From the NCBI GenBank assembly GCA_011037195.1, contig JAAEAF010000617.1, forward strand, positions 62,001-126,000: 64,000 nucleotides of DNA, in the 5' to 3' direction. The notes below the pieces were generated by a model. That model was not told the origin of the DNA. It was given only the letters and a program-made list of their open reading frames with translations, and did not search any database. The stretch comes from Triatoma infestans. Its lineage: Eukaryota; Arthropoda; Insecta; Hemiptera; Reduviidae. This document shows positions 35,131-47,454 of the stretch, one piece after another. Both the position numbers and the translations under genes were made by a program. Positions within the stretch are counted from its first letter, which is position 1. Each line of letters begins with the position of its first letter.

Positions 35131-36044
35131 TCCGACTTTAATGAATGTTTTTTGTTTTTTATTTTTTTATGTTTTTGTTTGTGATTTTCTCGAAATGTAA
35201 AATAGTTCCAAGGAATTGATTCAAACTTCACACCGGAGCTAACTATCTACAAATTGCCGACGCACTTCTATTTGGAAGGTTTCCCAGAACAAGGATTTTT
35301 TGTTTAGTGCTCTGAAGCAGCTGCAAAAGTTAAGCTTTCCTTCTCCACTGTAGTAACTTAACTTCTCGTGGGGAAGGTGGGAGCAAGAATGTTTCACGTC
35401 ATTATAAAATGCTGACACCCAGTCTAACAAACAGGAAAAAAAATCCATGTTACTACAAGAAATAAACGTAAACATTCAAACAAATGGTACAACAAAGTGT
35501 TCATAGCTGGAACTACAGAGATATGTTGTTAACAAGAAAGTTGTCAACCGAAAGTTTGATTGATCTTATAACAATCTTGAAGCTTGACAAGGTGAAGACA
35601 GTTTAAGACTCTGAGATACAGGTAACCAATAGAGATTACTAGATGGTGATAAACATGCAATTGTACCGTTAGATATAAAACAAATATATAATATATATAT
35701 TCATTTATAAAAGATCATCAATCATCTGGCTACATTTTATCTTTGTACAACTAGAAAATGTTATAGTATACTAGGACATACGCACAGCAGGAGTTTCAGT
35801 CGTAGAGCAATGGTTAGTCTTCAATTCTTGTTTCATTTTTCTTAAATTCTTCCCACTGCTACCGTCTATGTCATGTTTAGAAAATAACTGTTTCATTAAT
35901 TACGATTCCAATATTTTTAGATGAAGAAAATATGGTATTAATTCCAAATTAAAAAAAGAAAAAAAAAGTCTAATGTGAACACTCATAGATACTATTAAAT
36001 AATTAAATAATATGAAAAAATGAAAGAAAACACATAGAGGTAGT
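35131..36044. other. Gene-free stretch
   Basis: No recognisable gene. The minus-strand 78-codon frame at 35239-35475 has no domain. A short (TA)n lies near 35685-35700. Confidence 0.35.
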
Positions 36045-36103
36045 ACATAAATGGTATACCAAAGTTTGAGATTTCAGTAACTTTTTGTTTTTGAGTTATT
36101 TTG

Positions 36104-36138
<35 letters not shown>

Positions 36139-36230
36139 TTATTCATACTAAGTAGGTCTTAAATCAAAAATGTATTTCCGGTAAACATTCAATTTCGAAT
36201 TGTAAACAACATCACTGCACTCACTTCTAC
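36045..36230 (+). repeat. TIR family A fragment with (CA)n
   Basis: TACCAAAGTTTGAGATTTCA, TTTTTGTTTTTGAGTTATTT, a (CA)n tract at about 36105-36135 and then TATTTCCGGTAAACATTCAA. It is the segment of the family on each side of its microsatellite. The terminal hairpin is degenerate. Confidence 0.6.
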
Positions 36231-36887
36231 TTGCCAACAACAAAAGAAAAATAAGATTAGAAAAGAAAAAAAACTAATAAGGTTATAAAGAGATAATATT
36301 CAATTGTAATACCTATATAATAAAAACAGGGCCATTACTTTCAACTTTGTTAAAATTTCATCCTATGCGCCTGCGCTCATTAATCTAAGTCTTGTTATTG
36401 AAGTTACTAATGGTTTTTGAAGTGCCGCAGGCAGGTGTTAATGTACCTCTTTCTCATATAAGAGATTATTAAACATCATTTGAAAGCAAAAAAAAAGTAC
36501 CATTAAATTGAAATCACTATAGAATTAAAGATAAAATAATTCAGTATCGGTTACACAAATCATTCTGTTGAATATGAAACAGAAAATATTACTAAAGAGG
36601 TGTATACAGGGAAGGTGATGAAGATTGTAGGGGAAGGATGTTTAATGTCAAATACACAGCGACTATTGTGGCCCCTTGTGGTATCTAAGCTTGTATCATA
36701 TATTAACACCGCGGTAATATGCAGTTAGATAAGCCAAATCCACTGCTACTAAAAGATCTAATCTGGTTCCTTTAGATGTTAATTGTTTTATGTTAAAATT
36801 TGGTCGTCTGTCAAGTGTACCATTGTAAACATAAACTAGTTGCATGCAACACATCAGATACCACACAGATACATCTTTATGTGTTAT
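36231..36887. other. Gene-free AT-rich stretch
   Basis: Nothing recognisable. A short GC-rich ATGCGCCTGCGCTC segment near 36363 resembles the reverse complement of a segment at 61563-61583, a possible shared small repeat. Confidence 0.3.
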
Positions 36888-37782
36888 TACTTTCTGTTAC
36901 TTCTGGTTAGAGGAAGTATTGTAATCGTAACAAATTTTCGATATCGAGATTTCTCCGGAAATTCACGTTTTGAGGTTCCCTGAATCTAAAAAAAAAAAAA
37001 ACATGGTTTTTAAAAAATGATCCTTCTATGAGTGTGCGTTTTTAAGAAAGTTCGAACTTGTCAACCGGAAGTACCACATTACTGACTGCTTTTTTTTTTC
37101 ACTTTGTTGCGATTTTCAAGAAAATAGCTCTAATGATTCTCTTCAAACAACTTGGTAATAAAACTACACATATTAGAAGGGACAACTTTTATTTGAAACA
37201 TTTCTCTGGGAAATTCATTTAAGGCGGCTTTTGGAGGAAAAGTGAGGTTATGTTTTCCTATAAAGTGCTATTTCAAATTATTATACAAATAATCTATCAT
37301 ATAAATAATATTAATTATAATTAAATATGTTGCTAGAATTCCGAGTTTTAAGAAAAGCGGCTGATCGGAAGTATGTTTTTACTGAACAGTTTTTCAGTTT
37401 TCTCCTTTAAAACACCGACGGATTTCGTTAAATCTGGTTAACAAACTATGAATATGGAATATGAGAAATATGCATGCTGGGACGGATAAAATACCAGATG
37501 TTATCTAGCACTGCGGTTCGATCCACATATTCTCATCCACATAACTTGTGTTTAAAACTTTTTCCGGAGAAAGTTCATTTAAATAAGTTTAGGAGGAGAG
37601 GGGGAGAGGTTATACTTTCCTCAAAAAAGTCAGTTTATTAAATTCAGATTTTCCCATTGATATAAAATTGAAGACAAATATTTAGTACAAAATTATAATA
37701 TTGAAGGAAATGTGTCAATTGTAACTCTATAAATCGCTATAAGAGAAAGTCGTGTGAGTGTTTCACACCAGCTTTTTTTTAT
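36888..37782 (-). mobile_element. TIR family A element, diverged near-full-length copy
   Basis: A minus-strand copy that starts with the hairpin end (CTTCTGGTTAGAGGAAG, about 36900) and ends with AAGAGAAAGTCGTGTGAGTG followed by TTTCACACCAGC (37741-37772), the complement of the left lead seen at 27312 and 34021. Three module cores are readable, with CCGGAAGTACC near 37065 and CGGAAGTATG near 37372, plus reversed C-rich edges (GGAGGAGAGGGGGAGAG near 37588-37605). The (CA)n tract has been lost. Confidence 0.65.
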
Positions 37783-38635
37783 TTCAATGTACGATCAATC
37801 ATGTTGTGTTAGGCTGGGATATCCGCTGGGACGCCATGTTTCTTGAAGAAGTGCCCCCTTCCCGCGGGTATTCATTCAGGTACGCTAAAAAACCATACCA
37901 TGGTGACACCATAACCTCACCAACAAGTGCCTAAGTACACTTCTCTATAGTTCATTTATTTATATTTATTTATAAATAATATTATTAAATAAAAATAAAT
38001 TAATATTTTGTACAAATCAAATGAAAGATAAACTTTTAGAAGTTGCTCAGGTAAAAAGAAAATTAAATTTAACCCTACTCCCCTCCCCCCCGAAATAAAC
38101 AAATTAGTAAATAAAAGAGTTCACTAGCAGACTTCATTAAAACACATTAATATTCTATAAGCATCCCACAGACGTATCCTCCTATGGAACTATTCCGAAA
38201 AAAAAGTTTCCTTTTAACCCGGTGTCCTGACCTGGGATTCATATAAAATGGGACTCCTACCATTGAATATTACACGGTATTCATTCAAAAATTGAAATAT
38301 TATATGTATATATTTATAATACTACTATACACTTCATTTTCACGGTGGCTTGAAGTATTTTTACATAAGTAATAAATAACTACTTTTGACCTACTAATAA
38401 AGGTGTGAATATTTCTATGTCACCGGTTAATGATAAATTGTATATCCTCAGTTGTTAGCAACCTTGTGAACTGTTACTTTGATTTATATATTCATAATCT
38501 TAACATTATTTAAGATAAAACATTTGTTGTTAATGGTTTCTACGAAATCTTGTTTAAAAAAAAAGGAAACACTCCTACGAGTTTCTCTGACAAATTTTCT
38601 TCAAACTTGCAGTTCTTAATAGATGTTTAGTTGTC
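37783..38635. other. Gene-free stretch
   Basis: No recognisable gene. 37800-37835 shares a segment with 19460-19500. The interval 38570-38632 resembles the left end of TIR family A (GAAACACTCCTACGAGTTTC). Confidence 0.3.
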
Positions 38636-38639
38636 TTCA

Positions 38640-39705
38640 ATTATTATTATTATTTTTATTTTACCTAATTAAATTACATAACAAGTAACATAAGGTACGT
38701 CAAAACTACATAATAAACAATAAGTTTGCTAGTTCAAATAGTCATTGCTCTGATGTTTGCACTTCGTTCTCACTAAAAATAAACAATATCCAACACTGTA
38801 TTTAGTCTATCCTGAAGTGTCCCAGCGCCCACTTCTCTTCCAGAAACTCATTTATTTTATAAAAACTGTTTTTCTTAAAGAAATGTTTTAAAGTTTTCTT
38901 AAATGTTTCAATCTTCAGACCCATTATTTCGCTCGGCAGTTTGTTAAATAATCTTACACTCATCGCACTTGGAGCTAACTCCGACTTCGCCAATCTTCTC
39001 ACTGGTAAGTGTAAATTATTTTTATTTCTGATATTGTAAGAGTGTTTATCTCCTCTACATTCCATATTTTTCTTTCCTTTTAGATTGACGAGACACTTAA
39101 ATATATACAATGAGGTCAGTGTCATTATTTTATGAGTCTGGAACAATTTTCTACAACTATCTCTTGGTTGCTTTCTATAAATAATTCTAATTGCCTTCTT
39201 TTGCAGTCTGAATGTGGTTACAGCGTCAGGCGCTCCTCCCCATAGTATAATCCCATAGGACAGTTTGGAGTGGAATAAACCAAAGTACGCAGTTCTTAAC
39301 GTCTCAGCCCGTAATTCGTCTTTTAGACTTCGCAACAGGTAGATAACTTTTGATAGTTTACTATTTAATTCACTAATATGATTTTTCCATGATATACATG
39401 AGTCAAGTATGATTCCAAGGAAATTAGTAGGTACTTGTACTTTTTTCTTGACGTTTAATCGTAAATTCTTTAGAGAATGTTTTCTCTTCATTAAGGATTA
39501 ATTCATTTTCCGCGATCCATGTTTTGAGTTGTTTAAGGTTATCCTGTGCATTATTCAAGGCTAGCTTTGTTTCATTGCTTTTTGTCACTAAAGTAGTGTC
39601 GTCCGCATAAAGAATTACTCTACAAGGCACTTGTCCGCCTACTTCGTTAATAAAAATTTAAAAAAGCAGCGGCCCCAGCACAGATCCTTGAGGAACGCCC
39701 CAATG
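38640..39705 (-). pseudogene. LINE reverse transcriptase, frameshifted, 5'-truncated
   Basis: Minus strand. Near 39700-39665 the frame reads GVPQGSVLGPLLF, then a TAA stop, then IFINEV. The catalytic YADDTTLVT lies at about 39612-39580 (in the 39424-39630 frame). A frame change follows near 39430-39490, after which VPTNFLGIILDSCISWKNH and YFGLFHSKLSYGIILWG give the thumb region, running to a stop at 38802. So the palm C-terminal half and thumb are present but broken by one stop and one frameshift. The element ends in an (AAT)n tail at about 38640-38660. The 5' edge at about 39705 abuts TIR family A. Clade is within the CR1/Jockey group, not resolved further. Confidence 0.75.
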
Positions 39706-39714
39706 TCATATATC

Positions 39715-40280
39715 AACGAGAGAAACCACTTTTTTTGAGAAAAAAAAACTTATCCCCTCTGCCAAATCTCCCTTAAATAAGCATTCTCAGAAAACAGTTT
39801 CAAACAAAAGAGATAGGTCTCAGTATTTATAGATGGAATAAAAAATTTAATAAAATTCATCGATGATTTTGTACAGAACAGATTTTTTTCCGAACTCTGA
39901 ATTTTATCAATATATTTAATGTTATTTAGTCAAAGTATTCTTATCTTAGCATTTTAGAAGAAAACATAAACCCATCCCTCCCTCAAAAACCCCCTCACAT
40001 GAATTTTTCCGGAGAAAGACAAGTTTGTAAATGTGCAGTGATATATAAAATTTAAAGAAAATCGTTGGAGCAGTTTTCGAGAAAAAAGCAGCTGAAAACT
40101 CCATTCAATAAAGTGATACTTCCGGTTAAGAAATTTTGATAGAGACGTCGGATTCCATGATGTCACCCAAATGGAATGTCAAGTTTCAACATTCTGCGAT
40201 TTTTTTTTTGTTTTTCTCAATATTGAAAATTTAACACTAACGTAATCCTTCCTCTTATAGTAGTATGAGAAAATAAAAGT
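39715..40280 (+). repeat. TIR family A, modules and right end
   Basis: Two module cores (AAATAAGCATTCTCAG... near 39775; ACATGAATTTTTCCGGAGAA near 39996), a GATACTTCCGGTTAAG motif (about 40122-40137), ATGGAATGTCAAGTTTCAAC, and a shortened right end (ACACTAACGTAATCCTTCCT, near 40231). The CA tract and most of the right block are missing. Confidence 0.55.
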
Positions 40281-41880
40281 AGGTGACATGAATATAAATA
40301 AAGATACAATGACGTCTGTCATATCAATAGCACCACCAGCTGAACTGATGAAACGAATCAAATTTAAATTTGAGAAAAAATATATTTCTGTTATCGAGAT
40401 AAAATCGACAATTTAATTTATTTCCAAATTGTTTAAAGATAAGGAAATGTAAATACACAAATACTTTCTATTCTAGAGCACGAAGGCTACAAATGGAGAA
40501 AGATTCACTTAAGCCTTATGCATTCATTGGACTTTCCGAAATATACTGTTACATCAGCCCTGATGCCATAATGAATTGAGAGCCACCTCATCTTTAGTTG
40601 GAACAACCTAAAGAACAATATGAAGTGGGATGACGTGTAAGGCTTTGCTCTAAAGTGACATTACGAACATATAGTATAAATAAAAAATTAAATATGCAGC
40701 AAAAATATAAATTTGAAAAAAACAATTGCTCGGCAGTGGGATTTTCTAATTTGTTGTTGTCACTACCACTTTTCTTTTATTCCAGAAAATACAGATTTAA
40801 GGGAAGAAAATTTGTCAGTTATAATTATGAAAATTGCTTTTAGAGAAACACGTGAAAGTTTATTACTATTATTAGCTATTGCAAGTAAACTAACCGTATT
40901 TCTGATAATCTTTTTTGTTTTCAGCCGCACGGTTTTAAGTTGATATTCTTTTGAATAATCTTTAATTTATCAAATAATTTGACCTTGAAGGGTAAATCAA
41001 TTTATTGAAAACAAAAATTACATATTAATAAATAATTTATGCTGTTAGATATTTTTTCCATTCTTTATTCAAGATGAATGATTTATGCAAATATAAAACA
41101 AAACAAGGTTACAGGTTACTGCTTCAAGATAATTACAGTAATTTTGATCGTAGCAACGGAGCTATACACAAAACAAAAAATGACAAACAAAGCACAAAAT
41201 ATTATATAGAATAAAAGAGTTAAAATATTCACAAACTAAGTAGAATTGATTTCATAATGGAAAATATACAAATAAACAAAATTCACGAAGAAGAAATTCA
41301 AGAATACACTGTGTTAACTTAGTATAATAGGTGTTTTTTATTTTCAATTTTTATTCATTTAATGAATTAATTAATAATTAAAACTTTCTATATAATCAAT
41401 ATTGCGCAATATTTGATATAGAAGATATAAGTAAAATGTAGAATATGTGGATGGGTAACATATTGAATAATGCTGGATAACATTTTATCTGTCTTAGCAT
41501 GCATATTTATTTTCCCGATATATAGTATATTATACTTGATATACTTGAGTTTTAGGAATGAAAGTTTGTTTATATTAGAAATTATTTCCATGGAAACGAA
41601 CAGGTGGAAAGTTTGTATTATAAAATAAATATTATACAAAAGACAGAAAAAAATAATAACAGCTTAGCAGTCATTAATTATTAATTACATGATTATAAAC
41701 AAAGATTTTCTTTTTGCAAGAAAACAATTTGCTGAATAAGAAATTTTATATAAATATATGTATTACTTCGTATCGATTACTTCTCAGAATAATAATTATT
41801 CTAATTTGTAATAATAATAATTTGTACAGATGAATTATTCTCGATTCTTAATTTCTCAGGAAATCAATCTTTAGTTTGGG
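40281..41880. other. Gene-free AT-rich stretch
   Basis: No recognisable gene. An imperfect palindrome of about 36 bp centred on TTGCGCAA lies at 41387-41422. Open frames at 40655-40943 have no domain. Confidence 0.35.
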
Positions 41881-41904
41881 TCTTATAAAAAAAAGCACGA
41901 GGGA

Positions 41905-41955
41905 TTTAACCAACGTTTCAACTATTTTATTTAGTCCTTATCAGAGCTGCAAATC
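41905..41955 (-). ncRNA. Hammerhead-like motif (Penelope-type remnant)
   Basis: The reverse strand reads CTGATAAG, then a short helix (GACTA, AT-rich loop, TAGTT), then GAAACGTTGG. This order is that of a hammerhead ribozyme core (CUGANGA - stem II - GAAA). Hammerhead-type motifs are known in the terminal repeats of Penelope-like elements. The core has A where the catalytic G of CUGANGA is expected, so cleavage activity is doubtful. No Penelope coding sequence was found adjacent. The assignment is by motif, not by folding. Confidence 0.4.
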
Positions 41956-41959
41956 AATA

Positions 41960-42479
41960 AAATTTTATTTTTAATTCAAAGATGGATCAGTAATCCAGTT
42001 TACAAGTTTAAACTTGAAATATATAAAAAAAAAACTCCAAAGCTTTTCACAATATAAACTATAAAACAAACACAAACTATATAAAAACAAATAATAAGGT
42101 TAGATTTTATTCTAATTAAAATGTACTTATTGTTTAATATCTAATTAATCAAGAGTATAATATACTTTTAACTTTATTAACAAATTCTCGAATGTCCATA
42201 TTGAACAATCCCAGTCAATCTGATTGGCTGCCCACATCATCCGATAAATAGGGGAATGGAAGATATTATACTTGCAGTAAAAGGGATGAATTCCTTGTAG
42301 AGTGAGAAGGGATATTTAAAAGGATTAAGGAAAGAAGGTCAGGAGTGTAAATTTGAGAATGGAGAAGTTTAAATCGGAAATCATAATAATCTCTTATAAG
42401 AGATCATAATAATCTCTCCTGACTGATAGAGGAGAAATATTAAGAGATAGCCGAAAATCAGAATAGATCATGTTTTCTT
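41960..42479. other. Gene-free AT-rich stretch
   Basis: Nothing recognisable. A near-duplicate pair of AAATCATAATAATCTCT-like segments lies at about 42376-42415. Confidence 0.3.
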
Positions 42480-43040
42480 TAGGAATTTTTAGACGAAAAG
42501 CCAACACCAAAGGAAGTTTTTCTGAACAGACTCAGTAATAGCCTTATTCACCTTGCAAAATGGGCTACAAATTATTGAACCATATTCAATATGGGGTCTT
42601 ACGAGGGATTTATACAGAGCAACATAAGCACGAGTATCAGAAAAATTCTTCGTGTTTCTGAAGACAAATCTTAAGCATTTGCAACGATTTGCTTCTAACC
42701 TTGTTGATACGATCAACGAAATCCAATTTAGAGTTTAAAGTTACGCCCAAGTCTTTCACAGATGATACCCTACAAAGTGTAGAACCATTTACAGTGTAAT
42801 TCCAAGTTATAGGGGTACATTGCCTCGTGAAGGCAAATTCCCTCGGTCAAGTTCAGTTCTAAATAGTTCTCGGAGCACTAACGAGAAAAGGAGTCCAATA
42901 CTTGTTGCAAGAGGCTACACTCTTGAGAAGACGAGATTGCCAAAAATAATTTTAGGTCATCCGCAAATAACAAAAAAAGGCAGATCTTAACAGAATTGTC
43001 AACATCTTTATAATTGAATAAAAAATCCCAAGGAATACTG
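42480..43040 (-). pseudogene. LINE reverse transcriptase fragment (RT half of a split LINE)
   Basis: On the minus strand, 42968-42870 reads FADDLKLFLAISSSQECSL, the RT catalytic box and the helix after it. 42770-42710 reads VSSVKDLGVTLNSKLDF. The frame 42716-42489 has ALYKSLVRPHIEYGSIICSP, the thumb region. A stop and frame changes separate these parts. The EN fragment at 47455-47790 has the same orientation and clade-type wording. Between the two lies the LINE at 43363-47438, flanked by a duplication, so both fragments probably belong to one older LINE split by that insertion. Confidence 0.6.
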
Positions 43041-43380
43041 TCAGAATATTGACACAGCCCAGAATAGTCGCAGTAATTAAATTTGTAGCTATAATTACTA
43101 AAAACTAAATATGAATTAATAGGAACCTAAAACACTAATTAATAGTTCAATTATTAAATTGCGGGGTGAGGAGAGTTCACCATTTTCAGACATATACCCA
43201 AGTTCGAAATTTAAGGCGACCCAAAAATAAAAGTTCCTACTCTGGATGAGAACCATTAGATATTCTATTACTTCACACTAATGGAAACAAGCCGATGAGC
43301 TACTGACCGGAGGAATATAGAATTACACAGACAAAACATAGAAGATTTCGATGATATATAGATTTTTTTTTTTTTTTAAT

Positions 43381-46076
43381 TTATTTGCCATCGGGGCCTT
43401 GCCCCATACAAAGGAGTCTGGTAATATACATAAAAATATATAATAATAATAACAACTTAAGTGTTAGAAAAATGATCTTATTTAAAACAAAATAGTGATA
43501 AGTATAAAGATTATAAGTAGAATTTTGCAAAACATCTGAAAGAACAGAACTAAAACTTGACATAGGTAAAAGTACAAGAGTTGGTATAAATTTAGAACAA
43601 AAAGTGTTGTAAACAGGACAAATACAATAAAAATGATAAAAATCATCTTCTATATTTTTACAAAATGGACATAATTTTGATGGATACAAATAGTAAGTAC
43701 TACCAGCTTTACCGGAAAATTTGAATACATGCCTGCCTGAAAGTCTACCTTGAGAAATAAAACGTTTTAAGTAATAATTAGTTTCAGAATTGAGACAGGC
43801 TTCTCGGACAGAAAATAAATAGTCCCTATATAAAGGTTTATATTCGGAATTAGACAACTTTTCTAGATCAGATTTATAGAGGTGTTGCTGGTAAGAAGAC
43901 AAAACTCGATTTTTAGTGATTTTAAATATTAGTGGATCAGAAATGCTCAATATGTTTTCTTCCTTTATTTCTTTTAAAAGTAAAACAACTTGACATACCC
44001 AGTTATATTTAGAGTTGTTTATTAAATCAACAGAAGAAAAAGACAATAGTCTTTCGAAACATAGTTTTGGAAAGCGATTTTCGCTTGAAAGCAATCCCAA
44101 AACCCAATTTAAACTAAGTTTTAATATAATCAGTTTAACATGAGGAATGTCGTACACAAGCCTTATCATAAAAGCTGGTACAGATTTGTTTAGGTGGAAG
44201 CATCTTTTAAAAAACTGTAAGTGGGTAGATTCGATTAAGTCGGAATATCTGAGCCCCCAAATATGAACTGCATAACACATTGAAGATAAAATAATTGACT
44301 CATTTAATTTTTTTAGCGCCTCTAAGGAGTTCGAATTTGATTTTCTTAGTACATTCAGGACCGTTCCTTGGGCAATATTACCTTTAGAGGTAGCAGCTTT
44401 CACGGCACTCGGATATAAACCTGAACTGGCAAACATAACACCTAGATAATTTAATTCCTTTACTGCTTCAATTTTTGTGCCATTAAAATAAATATTCGGA
44501 TCTTTTTTTCGCCTGCCTTTGAAGAATTTAATGACTTTTGTCTTATTGCAATTAACCTTTAGTTTGTTCAAAGTGCAATATTCGGATATAATATTTAATT
44601 TAGTTGTAACGTCGCTAAAAGAATCAGCAAAGATGATCAAGTCATCGGCGTAAGAGGGAAGAAGAATGTTGCAAGTAATTGGGATTCCATGGCTATTTTT
44701 GTTTCTGAAATATTCTTCTAGATTAGAAATATATAAATTGAAAAGTAAAGGACTGAGCGTCTCCCCCTGGAGAACGCCTTCACTGATACTGATACTCTCA
44801 GATAACTGGTTATTGCATATTACCTGTAAGGATGCTCTTTCGTAAAGGTCAATTAATAAACGGATTATCTTCGGACTAACATCAAGTTTAAATAATTTAC
44901 TCCACAAGATACTATGGTTAAGACTATCGAATGCTCGTTGGAAATCTACTACTATTGCATATAGGGTTTGCCTTTTTGGCGCAGCTTCAGATTAATTAAG
45001 CTATTAAAAATAAATAAATTATCCTACAACCAGAGATGACCTAAAACCGGACTGCGATTTAGGAATAATATTACATATGTCTGCCCAGGACGATAACTCG
45101 CTGCCAAAATTGAGGTAAAAAGCTTAAGAAGGCAGTTTACTAGAGCTAGAATTAAGATAGAAATTAGTAGATATTAAGGAACAGTTTAACATTGCGTCAG
45201 TAAAGTGAAGTTGATTCTCTAGTGACCATTTAAAACGGTGTAATACTCTTGTTTTAGATTGAAGGTTCAATACTTTATTAGTAGTAATATCGTGAGAATA
45301 TGAGGAACAAATAAGAGAAACTTTAACCGGAAAATGATCAGATAAAGAGGGTAGTAATTCGACCGAAATATCATGAATTGAATCTAAGTGAGGAATATCG
45401 CACCAAAACAAATCTATTGTACTAGAGCCGTTAGAAGAAACATAGGTAAAATTGCCATTAATGTCGCTCGGAGTTCTTCCATTCAATAGTAGAAAACAAT
45501 TACTCTCCATTGAGTTGAGCAATGCTGTTCCTCTTTTATTACAAAATTTATCTTTATTAGTTCTACAGGAGGCTAGATTGGAATATAGAAGTATGCTATC
45601 ATCACAAAAGTTAAATGACGAAACACGAGCATTAAAATCGCCTCCAATGAGGAAAAGTAGATTATTATGCTTATTTCTAATACTATTAACAACCTTGTGG
45701 AAACCAGCCAACACCTCATCTTCATTATCCAACCTGGTTTAAAGTATGCTATCGCTAATATAAAAGAAAAGTTAAAATTTATATAGATTATTTTCACTAT
45801 AATCCAGTGTTCGGATTTGTGTAATAATGTGGCATTAAAAAATTTTTTATTAAGAAGTAATAATAACCCGCCGCTTGGTCTAACTTACAGCTTATATTTT
45901 ACAGCAGGTGAGAAAAAATAAATATAATTACTTGAATAAATCTGAGATAATGAGTAATCATTCAACAAAAATGTTTCTCCTATACCTATTATTGAAAATT
46001 TATGAAATAATAAATCGATATCAGAAATATTCTTAAAACCTTTACAGTTCCAAAACAGAATTTCTAAATAAGAGTT
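43381..46076 (-). pseudogene. LINE ORF2: AP-endonuclease, RT and C-terminal zinc knuckle
   Basis: Endonuclease: ILFWNCKGFKNIS at the start (about 46060), a stop near 45888, a frame change near 45740, then LIGGDFNARV (nuclease motif), GSSTIDLFW and LSDHFPV in the 45732-45124 frame. RT: VDFQRAFDSLNHS precedes an open block of 508 codons (44907-43381) with GVLQGETLSPLLFNLYIS, SYADDLIIF (catalytic box) and ELNYLGVMF. A C-terminal knuckle (CPFC, then H and C in FYHFYCICP) lies near residue 425 of that block. The region between endonuclease and RT is too short, so an internal deletion near 45110 is likely. It makes and uses the nick for target-primed reverse transcription in intact relatives. Confidence 0.75.
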
Positions 46077-47062
46077 AAGGATTATTACTTGCGTTTTTCG
46101 GAAGTTGGAATTTTGGGTAGTAAAAAAGTATCAATGGGACCAGATCGGGACCAGATCGGATGGGACCAGATCGGGTTGGAGTGCCTCTCCTTTGAAGTTT
46201 TCTTTCTCGCCTCTTTTCTCTTGAAGTTGAATTGAGGTCAATGGATGAGGAATCAGTTTCCGGCCATTCATTTTCTAAATCATCAGATAGATTTTCGCCC
46301 AACCTGGTTGAAATTTTGTGAGATCAGCTGTTGACTTGATTGACATAGTTTGAGCGTTGTCGTTTACGCGAACAGTAATCTACCATTCTTAAACCAAACA
46401 TATTTTATTATACCGGCTACTTGGTATTCTTTCGCCTTCTTAAAAGATCTCTGAAGTAGGGAGACTTATTTTCGAAAACTAATATATTCCTAGTATCACT
46501 ACCGTCCAGCTTCACGGGATTCTTGTTGAGTTTCCAAAACTTTAAAAAATTCAGTTTGACGGAGTTATTTGAGAATCTTACATATATAGGAGGTGCAACA
46601 TTAACATTTTTGATATTAACACGAAATGCAGACTCAATCATTTCTGGATTTAAATCAAAACCAATACAGGAAGCTATCTGTTTAATGATGTCGTTAATAT
46701 TCTCATTAGAATTATAATTTGCATTTAAAATCTTTAAGCCATTATATTGGGCAAATTGTTGTAAATATGCATTATCACCTTTTAATTCGCTCACTTGTAG
46801 TTTTATATTTTTTACCTCAGATTGAAGTTTGAGTATTTTACTATTAGCCTTCTGAAAGTTAGCGCTAAGAACTTGCAAAGAAGTTTTAATTTCCTCTTTA
46901 AAAGATGTAATTGAGGCATTAACGTCGGAGCGAAGTAAAGTCTATTTTAATTTCAGCCTTAATTTCTGATTTAATTGAGTTAAACTCAGAGGAGAAACTA
47001 TCCAAGCGCAACATGAGTAGAGTAACCAAGTCGTTACCCCCTCCACAGTCTTCAGTAGGCAT
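46075..47062 (-). pseudogene. LINE ORF1: coiled coil, RRM-like and FP-type C-terminal domain
   Basis: The likely start is the ATG at 47062-47060 (MPTEDCGGGND). A frame change near 46930 leads into the main block (46878-46417) with a coiled coil (LKLQSEVKNIKLQVSELKGD) and an RRM-like region (ESAFRVNIKNV, APPIYVRFSNN). A second frame change near 46410 restores a region reading GIIKYVWFKNGRLLF, typical of the C-terminal part of FP-type ORF1 proteins. A basic tail with an R/K-rich stretch follows at about 46215. A short tandem repeat of GGGACCAGATCGG lies near 46135-46175. Such proteins coat the element RNA and chaperone nucleic acids. Confidence 0.6.
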
Positions 47063-47454
47063 TGTAAACAAACCTGGAAAGTAGCAGACAATGGTGTATA
47101 AATGTGAGCGAGTTATGTTCTCCCACCACTAGACAGCCAAAGAGAAGCAATGCACAATAACAACTGATATAAATAATCTCTTCCACCTGACTGAGTTACA
47201 ATAAGTGTTCAAATTGACGCAAACATAAATGACCTTGAATAAGAGAATAATGCCTTTTTTTTCTTAATTTTTCGATAAAAAAATTAAACCAAGCACACCA
47301 TCAAATAAAAATGAAGAAAATAAAACTAATGATACACAATTCAAGTTAAAACACAAGAAAAAAACCACTGTAAAAATAAAAAACGTACAGAGCACCAAGT
47401 AACGTGTGTTAACTGCTTCACTGTCAGACCAAGACTCCGATATATAGATAATAA

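Larger units (their letters stand above)
43363..47438 (-). mobile_element. Near-full-length non-LTR retrotransposon with poly-A tail and TSD
   Basis: About 4.1 kb on the minus strand: a 5' leader of about 376 bp, ORF1 (47062-46075), ORF2 (about 46076-43381) and a very short 3' end with AATAAA followed by a poly-A tail (T run at 43363-43377). An 11-bp direct repeat, GATATATAGAT, lies at 43353-43363 and 47439-47449, just outside the element, as expected from target-primed insertion. ORF1 stop and ORF2 start overlap near 46075. Frameshifts, one stop and an apparent internal deletion between endonuclease and RT make it inactive as seen. Confidence 0.8.
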
